A stretch of 64,000 nt of DNA from Planctomycetaceae bacterium (GTDB lineage: Bacteria > Planctomycetota > Planctomycetia > Pirellulales > Pirellulaceae), in the NCBI GenBank assembly GCA_024642205.1, contig JAHEBQ010000026.1, positions 1-64,000 on the forward strand, given 5' to 3'. Below, piece by piece: positions 7,584-16,271 of this stretch. Numbering within the stretch: position 1 is the stretch's first letter; each line of letters starts with the position of its first letter. The translations under genes and the position numbers were made by a program. The notes beneath the pieces were generated by a model. It was not told the DNA's origin and searched no databases. It saw nothing but the letters and a program-made list of their open reading frames with translations.

Positions 7584-8897
7584 ATGAAGAAATATTCGTC
7601 AGGATGGGCGCTCGCAGGTGCCGTTTTTTTGTTCGTTGTGCTCGCAATGGCCCGCGGCAGCCTGAGTGACAATTGGCCTCAATGGCGCGGAGTTGACATG
7701 AGGAGCACGAGCAGCGACTCCCGGGTTCCTGTGGAATTTGGTAAAGGGAAAAACCTGCTCTGGCGGTTTCCCATGCCTGGACCTGCAGGCTCAAGTCCGA
7801 TCGTCTGGGATAATCAAGTGTTTGCAACCAGCGTCGACGGCGACAATCTGGTGTTAATCTGCGTTGGACTTGACGGAAAACTCAAATGGAAGAAACAACT
7901 CGAAGGTCGTGACCAGGACGTCAAGAGCCGCGATGGCGCCAACGCCGCAAGTCCATCGCCAAGCACCGACGGTGAACATGTCTGGACGATGATGGGAAAC
8001 GGCGTGATCCACTGTTTCACGGTCGATGGGGAACTCGTATGGAAAAAAGACCTTCAACTGGAATACGGCAAATTCAACATCCAGTTCGGAATGTCGACCA
8101 CTCCGATTCTCGATAACGGGAATCTGTATATCGCTTTGATGCACGGTGATATGCGTGACTTAACCACGACTTCGGTGGGGCAAGTGATTGCCCTGGACGC
8201 GAAGACCGGAAATCAGATCTGGTTGCACCTGAGAAAAACTGATGGAGTTGCAGAAAACACGCACTCGTATGCGTCGCCAACGATCTACCGGGACGCACAG
8301 CATGAGTTTTTGATCACTCATGGTGCGGACTACGTGATCGGTCATTCGCTCGATGACGGTTCCGAAATCTGGCGTTGTGGCGGATTCAACCCCAAAGGAC
8401 CAGGCTACAACAATTTCCTGAGACTGGTTTCTTCTCCGAGTTGCGGAGATGGAATCATCGTCGCGCCAACCGCCAAAGGACGAGCCGTGCTTGGACTGAA
8501 AGTTGATCTGAAGGGAGACGTGACCCACAACTCCGACGATTACCATTGGAAGCTGGAGAAGGGGACCCCCGATGTTGCAACTCCATTGATCTACAACGGA
8601 ATGGTCTACCTGGCCGGCGAAAAAGGCGACTTGACGTGCGTCGACGCGGCGACCGGGGAACAATACTACCGGGAGCGACTTTCAGCCGACAAGCAACGGG
8701 CCACCCCGGTTGCCGCAAACGGAAACATCTATGTCGCCGGTCGACGTGGCACCATTTACGTGGTCAAGTCCGGACCAGCACTGAAAGTCCTTTCCAGGAA
8801 TTCGCTCGACGAAGAGATCACGGCGTCACCGGCAATCTCTAACGGCAGGATTTTCATTCGAACCTTTGACGCCCTGTATGCGTTTGGCGAACAATAA
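7584..8897 (+). CDS. Secreted PQQ-like beta-propeller repeat protein
   Basis: 437 residues from ATG 7584 (MKKYSSGWALAGAVFLFVV), where a clear signal peptide begins; the ORF continues upstream to 7320 with unrelated sequence. The mature protein starts NWPQWRG and shows repeated propeller blades of the type GNQIWLHL, GSEIWRC and TCVDAATGEQYYRERL, as in BamB/quinoprotein dehydrogenase-like folds. The GRGDxxWxxP entry signature appears as GKNLLWRFPMPGPAGSSP. Such proteins are abundant in planctomycetes, periplasmic or exported, often scaffolds and not active dehydrogenases. No cytochrome or dehydrogenase partner adjoins it. Confidence 0.9.
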   Translation: MKKYSSGWALAGAVFLFVVLAMARGSLSDNWPQWRGVDMRSTSSDSRVPVEFGKGKNLLWRFPMPGPAGSSPIVWDNQVFATSVDGDNLVLICVGLDGKLKWKKQLEGRDQDVKSRDGANAASPSPSTDGEHVWTMMGNGVIHCFTVDGELVWKKDLQLEYGKFNIQFGMSTTPILDNGNLYIALMHGDMRDLTTTSVGQVIALDAKTGNQIWLHLRKTDGVAENTHSYASPTIYRDAQHEFLITHGADYVIGHSLDDGSEIWRCGGFNPKGPGYNNFLRLVSSPSCGDGIIVAPTAKGRAVLGLKVDLKGDVTHNSDDYHWKLEKGTPDVATPLIYNGMVYLAGEKGDLTCVDAATGEQYYRERLSADKQRATPVAANGNIYVAGRRGTIYVVKSGPALKVLSRNSLDEEITASPAISNGRIFIRTFDALYAFGEQ

Positions 8898-8973
8898 CAT
8901 CAGATTTTCATTGCTTGTTTGACCAGCCTTCCGTAATTCCACCTCTCAACCATTTTTTATCGAGGCGAAAACG

Positions 8974-10050
8974 ATGCAACCGCTCACGACATCCCACCTG
9001 GGTTTGGTTCTGTTTCTGGCAGCTAGCTGCTGTGGAAATGCAACTGTTACGGCCCAAAACGAATCCGGCTCGAAGCAGCTGGGTGTCAAAAAGCGCTATG
9101 CGATTGTGATTCACGGTGGCGCGGGGAGCAGTGCCAGGGATTTTGATCAACCTGCGATTGATTTGCGGCGGGCTTCGCTGCACGCCGCTTTGAACAAGGG
9201 TGTCGGGATTCTGGACGGAGGTGGCTCGTCACTGGATGCAGTTGAATCCGTTCTTCGGATACTCGAGGACGATCCACAATTCAACGCTGGCAAAGGTGCC
9301 GTCTTCAACGCGGCCGGCAGCCATGAACTGGACGCTTCGATCATGCATGGCAAAGACAAGTCCTGCGGGGCCGTTGCTGGCGTTTCGATCGTAAAGAACC
9401 CGATTTCACTGGCCCGATTGGTGATGAGTGAGACACGCCACGTTTTGCTGGCAGGGCAGGGCGCTGAAGAGTTCGCGCGACAACAAAAAGTAGACCTGGT
9501 GGAACCGACCTATTTCGACACTCCTGGAGCAAGGGAATCATGGGAGAAATTCAAGCTGAAAATTTCGGGGACCGGTCAGCTGAACCAGGAAAGTAATTCG
9601 AAATTCAAATTTGAGCCGCATTGGAATATCGGCACCGTCGGCTGCGTCGCACTCGACGCGGACGGCAACATTTCGGCCGGGACGACCACAGGCGGGATGA
9701 CGTACAAGCAATTCGGTCGTGTTGGCGACAGCCCGATTGTCGGCGCGGGGACTTACGCCGACAACGAAACGTGCGGAGTTTCTGCGACAGGTATCGGCGA
9801 GCAGTACATTCGCAACGCTGTCGCTTATGACGTTTCAGCTCAACTCAAGTACAAGAACGTCACGCTCGAAGAAGCCGTCAACGACAACTTGAATCGCCGC
9901 CTGAACAAGAATGATGGCGGTTTGATTGCGATCGACAAAGACGGGAACATCGCCATGGGATTCAACACGGGTGGGATGGCTCGAGCTGCCGCCGATTCCA
10001 GCGGACGTTTTGAAGTCCATTGGGGCAAGCCGGTATCGACGAATCAATAG
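8974..10050 (+). CDS. iaaA: Isoaspartyl peptidase / plant-type L-asparaginase (exported)
   Basis: 358 residues, family T2 Ntn-hydrolase. A signal peptide (LGLVLFLAASCCGNATVTA) indicates export; the LAAS-C context also allows lipidation. The domain opens YAIVIHGGAGS and has LDAVESVLRILEDDPQFNAGKGAVF. The autocleavage junction is NIGTVGCVALD, where Thr becomes the N-terminal nucleophile, followed by SAGTTTGGMTYKQFGRVGDSPIVGAG. These enzymes remove isoaspartyl residues from peptides and hydrolyse asparagine. Start ATG has GAGGCG upstream. It lies 76 bases after the PQQ-like gene and may be co-transcribed with it. Confidence 0.93.
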   Translation: MQPLTTSHLGLVLFLAASCCGNATVTAQNESGSKQLGVKKRYAIVIHGGAGSSARDFDQPAIDLRRASLHAALNKGVGILDGGGSSLDAVESVLRILEDDPQFNAGKGAVFNAAGSHELDASIMHGKDKSCGAVAGVSIVKNPISLARLVMSETRHVLLAGQGAEEFARQQKVDLVEPTYFDTPGARESWEKFKLKISGTGQLNQESNSKFKFEPHWNIGTVGCVALDADGNISAGTTTGGMTYKQFGRVGDSPIVGAGTYADNETCGVSATGIGEQYIRNAVAYDVSAQLKYKNVTLEEAVNDNLNRRLNKNDGGLIAIDKDGNIAMGFNTGGMARAAADSSGRFEVHWGKPVSTNQ

Positions 10051-10234
10051 CGATCCGTCGACCATGACATTCGGCTTGGGCGGTTGCGACCAGGATTCAA
10101 CCGAGAGCCAGGTTCGCTGTCCAGCAGGAGTGAAGGCATTTGCATACCGGTCGAAATTGTCCGGTATGGAGCAGATTCTGGCCGACGCGGGAATAAGCCA
10201 GCGCCAGGTCACGGAACCGAAAACCATGACCGGA

Positions 10235-11113
10235 CTAATTACCAATGGCAGTACCCGCTCCACCAATGTTCAGCTGCGTTCCGCCATTTGATCTCAGTCG
10301 TTCCAGGAGTCGACCGACCTCTTCATTGCTCTGTTGGGTCGCCCGAACGACTAACACCAAGGATGGCTCGTAGTATTGAATTGATCCAGGGCCACCATTA
10401 CGCTTCCAAAACGCAGGGTCAATCACGCTGGTGATCAAATCGACGAGATCCTGGCCGTGATCCCATGGCGGACCCAATCGTCCTCCAGCATAGTTGAACA
10501 GCTGACCTGGACCACCGGTCAACTCGCCAACCGAGTACTGTAATTCCAATGTAGAGGCGTACATCGCGCTGGTTGTGTCAGAAGCGCTCTCCGACGCGCC
10601 AGAGCCATTGTTGACATCACCGTCCCGATTGCCCGTGGAACGCAACACTTCGGGACCATTGGAATTAGTTTCCACGGTTTGATTTGCGTCGACATCAGCA
10701 GGAAGGTCGTCCTTCGACGATCCTCTCCTGAAGTGTTCCACTTTTCGATCTCTCCGCAATTTCGATTTGTGTTCGTCTTTCGAAAAAGTCTCCAATCGCT
10801 TCGCGATGACGGCACGCATTCCCTGAAGCTGCAGGCTCGTTTCAAACCGTGGATCGGTGACCAATTCCATGTGAAGCCGGCACAGGTTGTAGACAGCATT
10901 GCGTTCCCACTGGGGATCATCTTCCTTCGAAAGCTTCATGAAGGTCTTGAGATCTGACCGATATTCGCCGATCGAACGCGATTGGGAGTCTGCCGTCTCG
11001 CCTTGCATTACCCAGCCAAACGCCGGTGCAACTGGCATCCCCGACAGGAAACATAAACAGATCACGTAACGCCGAAGACTGCGTCGAGTCAAACTGCGAG
11101 AAAATAGTTGCAT
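10235..11113 (-). CDS. Secreted protein of unknown function
   Basis: 292 residues. A basic N-terminus and hydrophobic core (SLRRYVICLCFLSGMPVAPAFG) form a signal peptide. The first half is polar and helical; the middle (about 130-185) is low-complexity Asn/Ser/Gly/Asp. The C-terminal 100 residues form a compact segment (DLVDLITSVIDPAFW...YYEPSLVLVVRATQQSNEEVGRLLERLR) that resembles the small alpha/beta unit seen in secretin/STN-type N-domains, where a two-residue-spaced strand is followed by an amphipathic helix. That resemblance is my inference. Downstream of the PAP2 gene on the same strand but separated by about 200 bases. Confidence 0.65.
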   Translation of the reverse strand: MQLFSRSLTRRSLRRYVICLCFLSGMPVAPAFGWVMQGETADSQSRSIGEYRSDLKTFMKLSKEDDPQWERNAVYNLCRLHMELVTDPRFETSLQLQGMRAVIAKRLETFSKDEHKSKLRRDRKVEHFRRGSSKDDLPADVDANQTVETNSNGPEVLRSTGNRDGDVNNGSGASESASDTTSAMYASTLELQYSVGELTGGPGQLFNYAGGRLGPPWDHGQDLVDLITSVIDPAFWKRNGGPGSIQYYEPSLVLVVRATQQSNEEVGRLLERLRSNGGTQLNIGGAGTAIGN

Positions 11114-11315
11114 TGCGAGTCCTCCAGACGATCCAATGCCTTGCCAATGCTCATCGTACCCGAACTTCGATCCAACAGCAAATCGAAGGCGGCAGCGAGA
11201 GGACTCCGCAACATTTGCCGCATTTTGCGTTCAAGCCCAGCAGCAGACGCCTTCGCCAGCACAAGACCACGATCGGTCGGACCATTCCGGAGCACAGGCC
11301 TCTCAAGGAATATCT

Positions 11316-12062
11316 CTAAGCTGCACGACGATCAGCGCCGTCGTCACCGGATAACAACTTGATAGGGTTCCGGTTTTCATACCGCCCCAGGAAATACCCG
11401 AGTCCCCAGTTGTGGGTTAACGCACCTGCCATCAAAAATGCAATCGCGGCTCCGAAGCACACGTCGCTGGGCCAATGGGCGAACGACGTTACGCGTTGAA
11501 TCGAGCCCATGAGAGCCACGCCAAAAAAAAGCCATCGGGCTTTCGGAAAAACCCAAGCCAACCCGATCGCCAGTCCCCAACCAGTCGCGGCGTGCGCCGA
11601 CGGGAATGATTCCGAAGCGTAGATCACGTTAAACCGGTCGTTTGGCATCCAGCCCAGCCAGGTGTCCAAGATGCTGGCAGGAAAACTGGCGTTACACTGG
11701 TCATCGAAGTAACGGATCGGACGATTTCGGCCAATCAGGAATTTCATCAGTAGGACGCCAATCGCCGGCCAGAACGCGCATGTCAGGATCCTTGGGATGA
11801 ACCTTCGTTGGTGGTCAGCAAGGAGCCAGATTCCAACCGCAACCAGCATGACGCCGTATCCGTGCGAGAAGATTTCCGACAAACCCACAACCCGGGTCAA
11901 ATCTCCGGGCAAACTTTCAAACAGGTGAGGGTCCGCCAATACGAAATCATAGGGCAGGACTGCCAACCCGATCACCGTCAACAGCAACGCAATCAACCAG
12001 AATCCTCGCATCGCCGGACGGACCGATGGTTCTGGGGGAAATTGTCGAACGAATTTTTCCAT
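11316..12062 (-). CDS. PAP2-family membrane phosphatase
   Basis: 248 residues from ATG 12062 (a TTG sits just upstream). Six hydrophobic helices are visible. The three phosphatase motifs are present in order: KFLIGRNRP (KxxxxxxRP), FPSAHAATGWG (PSxH with Ala for Gly) and RVTSFAHWPSDVCFGA (SxxxxxHxxSD; the usual Arg is displaced). Family members dephosphorylate lipid phosphates such as phosphatidic acid, PGP or undecaprenyl pyrophosphate on the outer face of the inner membrane. It follows the flippase-like gene by about 55 bases, suggesting a joint role in lipid-carrier or phospholipid metabolism. Confidence 0.9.
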   Translation of the reverse strand: MEKFVRQFPPEPSVRPAMRGFWLIALLLTVIGLAVLPYDFVLADPHLFESLPGDLTRVVGLSEIFSHGYGVMLVAVGIWLLADHQRRFIPRILTCAFWPAIGVLLMKFLIGRNRPIRYFDDQCNASFPASILDTWLGWMPNDRFNVIYASESFPSAHAATGWGLAIGLAWVFPKARWLFFGVALMGSIQRVTSFAHWPSDVCFGAAIAFLMAGALTHNWGLGYFLGRYENRNPIKLLSGDDGADRRAA

Positions 12063-12119
12063 CAAGGGATCGTCGCAAATTTCCAGCGAATCGGAAATAG
12101 CATTCTCGCCGGTTATCCG

Positions 12120-13238
12120 TTAACGACCGAGTAATTCTTCGTTTGAATCCAGAATTCCGGCCACCTTGCTTCGATTCACGAACCAAAATCCTGCACCCAT
12201 GGCTGATATGCAAAGTAATCCGAATCGGAATGCGAACGCCACGATAACGCCGGTGGCACACGAAAAGGCCTCGTAAAGAAACTTTAAAGCCAACTCCATA
12301 CCGCCCAAGCCGCCTGGCAACGGCGCCGCGTTAGCAACCATCGAAATCGGCTCAATCAAGAAATGATTGGCCAAAGAAGGGTATTCCGTGGTCAATCCCG
12401 CAGCCATGGAATAGATCGCGACGACGAAACAGAGATTGACGATTACGCTCATCGATATGCAAACCACCACGGCTCCCGGCTTGCCACGATATACCAGGAC
12501 AACTTCTGTCAGCCGAACGACAAGAGGTCCGATCCTGGGCAGTGTGTACAGTTTTCGATACGTCGCCGTTTTCACGATTTGAGGTGCCAAAATAACGGTG
12601 ATCACACCAGCAATGCCGGCGAGGGTAATCGCAAACACGATTCGACAGGCATAATTCAAGGTCACCAATTTACCTGGGTGCGAACTGGCAATGCCTTCTG
12701 TATCGAGCAACAGAAAAGCGGCCGAAGCAAATGAAAACATGGTCAGCAGACCGACAACCCGATCGGCGATCACCGAACAGATTGCTTCCGGTGCACGATC
12801 GCGAATTTGCCGCGTTACGTAAAATGCTCGAAGCGTATCACCACCGATCACGCCAAATGCGAACAAACTGAAAAATGAACTGATGAATCCGATACGAACC
12901 GCATCAAACCAGGAAAACGGAAGGTCAAGAGCCCGCACCATCACGCGCCAACGAAAGAACGAAACAAGGTGGGCGCCAAGGCAGCCCAGAAAACCCATCG
13001 CGATCCAACCCCAACGCTTTTCGCTGGTAAGAAAGCCATCGAATTGCCTGTCCTGTCTTGCCGTATTGAACAAATACCAAAGGATACCGATCGACACCGC
13101 AAACTTGAACGTTGTAATCAGATTCCGTTTGACTTTTTCATTCACGTGGCAAGAGTTTTGAGCTGAAGATACGGAAGTTTGGATGATCGAATTTGACGGC
13201 GTATCTCCGTTGCGTAATGTCGGAAAACGGACAAGCAC
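12120..13238 (-). CDS. Flippase-like integral membrane protein (LPG synthase TM domain family)
   Basis: About 372 residues with eight or so membrane helices. The pattern FKFAVSIGILWYLFN, LVSFFRWRVMVRALDLPFSWFDAVRIGFISSFFSLFAFGVIGGDTLRAFYV and PLPGGLGGMELALKFLY matches the lysylphosphatidylglycerol synthetase-type flippase domain. These domains translocate modified lipids; stand-alone versions are common near glycosyltransferases. No aminoacyl-transferase domain is attached. The start is uncertain: GTG 13238 or GTG 13145, the latter giving an N-terminus right before helix 1. Between the FIST and PAP2 genes in one leftward run. Confidence 0.88.
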   Translation of the reverse strand: MLVRFPTLRNGDTPSNSIIQTSVSSAQNSCHVNEKVKRNLITTFKFAVSIGILWYLFNTARQDRQFDGFLTSEKRWGWIAMGFLGCLGAHLVSFFRWRVMVRALDLPFSWFDAVRIGFISSFFSLFAFGVIGGDTLRAFYVTRQIRDRAPEAICSVIADRVVGLLTMFSFASAAFLLLDTEGIASSHPGKLVTLNYACRIVFAITLAGIAGVITVILAPQIVKTATYRKLYTLPRIGPLVVRLTEVVLVYRGKPGAVVVCISMSVIVNLCFVVAIYSMAAGLTTEYPSLANHFLIEPISMVANAAPLPGGLGGMELALKFLYEAFSCATGVIVAFAFRFGLLCISAMGAGFWFVNRSKVAGILDSNEELLGR

Positions 13239-13270
13239 GTCGATCGTTCGAAATCGCTGGATAAGCGGCC

Positions 13271-14431
13271 CTAATCAAATAGCACAATGCTGGCGGTAAA
13301 GCCATGCAAAAAGTTCCGGTTTCCGACAGGTCCGATCTCTCCAGCGGCAAAAAAACCGGCTAACGGGATTTTTCCGCTCGATTGAACCATGGTCGAATCG
13401 TGATTCGCTTCAGGAAACAGGTTCACACCCCTGCCGTTGCAGGTAAACAGCAAGGCCGACCGATATGCTTTTTCCAGCACAGACTTTTTCAACATCTGTT
13501 CAAGTTCGACCGACGCGGATTGGCTGTCCCGGATATGAAACTGAACCGTCTGCCCCGGTCGAACGAAGTCTCCAATCGCAATCGAACGGGCTTCCTTGTC
13601 AATTCCGACCACGTTGCGAATCAAAAAATCGCCGTAGGCGAATGACTCCTGGTATTCGTTAACAACGCGACCGAGGTGCAGCCCATGTTGAAACATCGCT
13701 TGCTCACGGGTTGGCAACGTTTGAAACAGCTCGTAAACCACGTCCAACGCACACTTTCCTCCCAATTGCTCAATGATGTTGCGCTCGGATTTGGTGATCA
13801 CCATTGGCTCGCCGATCGGACGGCAACCCTGCGAGACGAGGGTTCGGATCGGAACCCCCGAGATACGAATTCCGACCAGGCCCTCGACAAATGTTTCGTT
13901 GTTTAAGAGCAACCGGGAGATGCCCGGGGCCTGCGCCCCACTGGCCATTCCACCAATGATCTTGATTCCCGGCCAATCTTCATTGAATCGTTCGAGCAAC
14001 ACGTCCGCCGGGAATCCGAAAGGTTCTCCCAACACAATCATATGGTCGCCTTCCGACCACTGTCCGTCGGTTTCCTCCGGCCAACCAACGATCGCGGATT
14101 CCTGCCCCGAGCGAACGAACCTCAGATGCATCGGCGTGATCCGGGATCCTGGCATCGATGCCGCCCAGACAGAAAGAGCCGTTTCATTTTCCAGTTCAAA
14201 CTCACCACCAATCACGGTCTCACAACTGCATCCCAAAACTGTTCTGGCACCCGTCAATTCCTGCATCGTTACCAGGCAGCGGTCAAATTCCCGGGGTGAA
14301 TAACCTGCCGCAAAGGCGATCACAAGATCGATCCTGCCCTCAATCGACGACCGAACACTTTCCGCAGTTTCTCGTACGGCAGTTTCCAGATCATCATGGA
14401 CCAGATGCGATTGGGCAAATTTTGTTTCCAC
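13271..14431 (-). CDS. FIST-domain sensory protein
   Basis: 386 residues with FIST N domain (about 25-215; RIDLVIAFAAGYSPREF, ARTVLGCSCETVIGGEFELE, IKIIGGMASGA) and FIST C domain (about 235-380; ALDVVYELFQTLP, RSALLFTCNGRGVNLF, PLAGFFAAGEIGPVGNRNFLHGFTASIVLF). The Cys-Asn-Gly-Arg-Gly core and GxxGxxGEIGP signature are diagnostic. FIST domains are predicted ligand sensors, often linked to amino-acid sensing and fused to signalling modules; here none is fused. Start is GTG. It leads the leftward set with the flippase-like and PAP2 genes, 32 bases upstream. Confidence 0.92.
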   Translation of the reverse strand: METKFAQSHLVHDDLETAVRETAESVRSSIEGRIDLVIAFAAGYSPREFDRCLVTMQELTGARTVLGCSCETVIGGEFELENETALSVWAASMPGSRITPMHLRFVRSGQESAIVGWPEETDGQWSEGDHMIVLGEPFGFPADVLLERFNEDWPGIKIIGGMASGAQAPGISRLLLNNETFVEGLVGIRISGVPIRTLVSQGCRPIGEPMVITKSERNIIEQLGGKCALDVVYELFQTLPTREQAMFQHGLHLGRVVNEYQESFAYGDFLIRNVVGIDKEARSIAIGDFVRPGQTVQFHIRDSQSASVELEQMLKKSVLEKAYRSALLFTCNGRGVNLFPEANHDSTMVQSSGKIPLAGFFAAGEIGPVGNRNFLHGFTASIVLFD

Positions 14432-14622
14432 GTAGACTTTCTATCGAGACGTTTGGCTAGGAGGCACAAGAAATTGAAATTGCGCCAATCGTTTTGAACA
14501 GCAGTGGGAGGGAAAGTGCCTCTGTCGAAATCGACGTTGATTCCCGGGATGACAATGTCCCCGGCAAGACGACCGTCCAAGTTCCACACGCTTCCTGATC
14601 CGTAACTGGCGAGGCCGAGGGA

Positions 14623-15540
14623 TTATTTCGCTCGCGAGGCGCTGATCAGTTGCTTGATCTGATCCTGAAGATTCCTGTCATCTGTCAACCTGGATGCAGC
14701 TTTATACTTGATCCGAGCTTCGGCGTACCTCTGTTCCGAATCCAGTTGCCTGGCTTCGGCGAGTGTCTCATCGAATTCGCGTTTCCGCAACTCCAGCTTC
14801 TTCGCACGCTGAGCCTTGATTTGGGCCACACTCAAATCGCCCCGTAATGCCGAGCTCTGGTCATTGCTGAATGTCACCGGTGCGGACGGTACGCTGCGCT
14901 TGCTCGGCTCGATGCGGGATCGCAGATCGAGCTGGCCGCTTTGCATTGCTCGGGTCACGCCGTTATCAATCGGTGCGACGTTGGAATACCCTGGATTCAA
15001 ATAGCCGGGTGCGACATTGCTAAAACCTGGGGCACCGCCGCCGACAACCGGAACGACCCCGGTTACAAAGGGTCGGTATTGGCCGCTGAACATCGATCCA
15101 CCGAACCCATTTTGGACGGTCAACGAAGGCGCGACCATCGTACTGGTTCGCGTACTCCCCTGTGCCAGGTTGAACCCCAGGGAATAACCACCATTGGGTC
15201 CGACATTTCCAAATCCAAACCTGGCCCCCGAGTTGGGGGTGTAGCCACCAAATAGAGGAATCGCTCCGCCAGTTCCGTTTTGAAAGAACACAAGATTGGG
15301 GAGCAACTGCCCCTGCGCACCGAGTCCGACCACGCGGGACCCGTTTGGACGACCGCCGGGTATCGAAAATCCGAAGTTACTTCCAAAGCTTTCGAAGTAG
15401 TTATCATGCACCGAAGTCAACGGCGTCGCGCCATTTATGTTCTGGGCGACCGGTCTTGCTTCTACCGAATGGCTAACTAACACGACAACGCAAACCACGG
15501 TCGAGATTTTTTGACGCAATCCCATCACACTACCTTTCAT
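14623..15540 (-). CDS. Secreted Gly/Asn-rich protein with C-terminal helical tail
   Basis: 305 residues. A signal peptide (LRQKISTVVCVVVLVSHSVEA) is followed by a glycine- and asparagine-rich region containing repeated short strands such as NSGARFGFGNVGPNGGYSLGFNL, which suggests a beta-rich surface or matrix protein. The last 90 residues are different: charged and helical (AQIKAQRAKKLELRKREFDETLAEARQL, then YAEARIKYKAASRLT, a TPR-like unit). Start is ATG 15540 or the ATG at 15525, which has AAAGGTAG ahead of it. I do not recognise the family. Upstream of the FIST gene but about 190 bases away. Confidence 0.65.
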   Translation of the reverse strand: MKGSVMGLRQKISTVVCVVVLVSHSVEARPVAQNINGATPLTSVHDNYFESFGSNFGFSIPGGRPNGSRVVGLGAQGQLLPNLVFFQNGTGGAIPLFGGYTPNSGARFGFGNVGPNGGYSLGFNLAQGSTRTSTMVAPSLTVQNGFGGSMFSGQYRPFVTGVVPVVGGGAPGFSNVAPGYLNPGYSNVAPIDNGVTRAMQSGQLDLRSRIEPSKRSVPSAPVTFSNDQSSALRGDLSVAQIKAQRAKKLELRKREFDETLAEARQLDSEQRYAEARIKYKAASRLTDDRNLQDQIKQLISASRAK

Positions 15541-15821
15541 CCATCAAGCCCCCGAATTCGTAGATTTTACGCCAGAGTCGGAGATTCGGCAAACGATCGA
15601 CTATCAAACGATTTCGAATGATTCCGGTGCAAACGACCCGCGCTGGAATTGCAGTTTTGCAAGCTAAGTAGCGAAGACGGACGAAAAGTGCTATTGGGTT
15701 AAGCTGGCGAGGTTTGATAAAAAGCCTGAAGGAATTCGCGATTATTCGATCTTCGGACAGATCCAAACCGAAGCGAACCACCATCGACGCTCAGAATTCA
15801 TGGATGAATTGAGGTAACAAA

Positions 15822-16184
15822 ATGGAATTTGTTCAACTTGCCGAATACGCGAATCTTGCGTTGACCTGGATTGGTTTCGGAACGGTCGTCGGTCTTGCCG
15901 CAAAAGCTGTGATGCCGGGACGGGATCCTGGAGGCGCGATTGCGACTGTTCTGATGGGGATCGTCGGAACATTGATCGGCTGCGCCATCCTGCAGTATTT
16001 TTCGGCTTCGGGAAGAGTCGTGGAACCGGTTAGTGTCGAAGGATTTGCGGTTGGCTCTGGTGGGGCACTCGTCCTGTTGATTTTCTACAAAGTGCTGGGG
16101 GGTTACTGGTTCACTGAAGGTGAACAAGCGACATGGCGGTCTCGCCGACGCCGCAAGCGATCCCGGGCCGCCTACGATGACTAG
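15822..16184 (+). CDS. GlsB/YeaQ/YmgE-family small membrane protein
   Basis: 120 residues. Three hydrophobic helices: LALTWIGFGTVVGLAAKAVM, GGAIATVLMGIVGTLIGCAILQYF and SGGALVLLIFYKVLGGYWF. The GLAAKAVMPGRDPGG turn and the glycine-zipper-like second helix fit the transglycosylase-associated/stress-response (YeaQ) family. The C-terminus is an unusually basic tail (WRSRRRRKRSRAAYDD). Family members are stress-induced and of uncertain function. The start ATG has a good GAGGT site. Monocistronic between a leftward secreted protein and a leftward protease. Confidence 0.88.
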   Translation: MEFVQLAEYANLALTWIGFGTVVGLAAKAVMPGRDPGGAIATVLMGIVGTLIGCAILQYFSASGRVVEPVSVEGFAVGSGGALVLLIFYKVLGGYWFTEGEQATWRSRRRRKRSRAAYDD

Positions 16185-16271
16185 TCAAGCTGATCGGGTT
16201 GATCCACGCAATACGGCCAAGACCTGCTCAGTATCGGTGACCGGTTCGCTGGTTGTCAAACTCGAACAGGC

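Noticed and set aside
14320-14589. 89-residue minus-strand ORF upstream of the FIST gene
   Set aside because: Overlaps the FIST coding start in another frame and has no domain.
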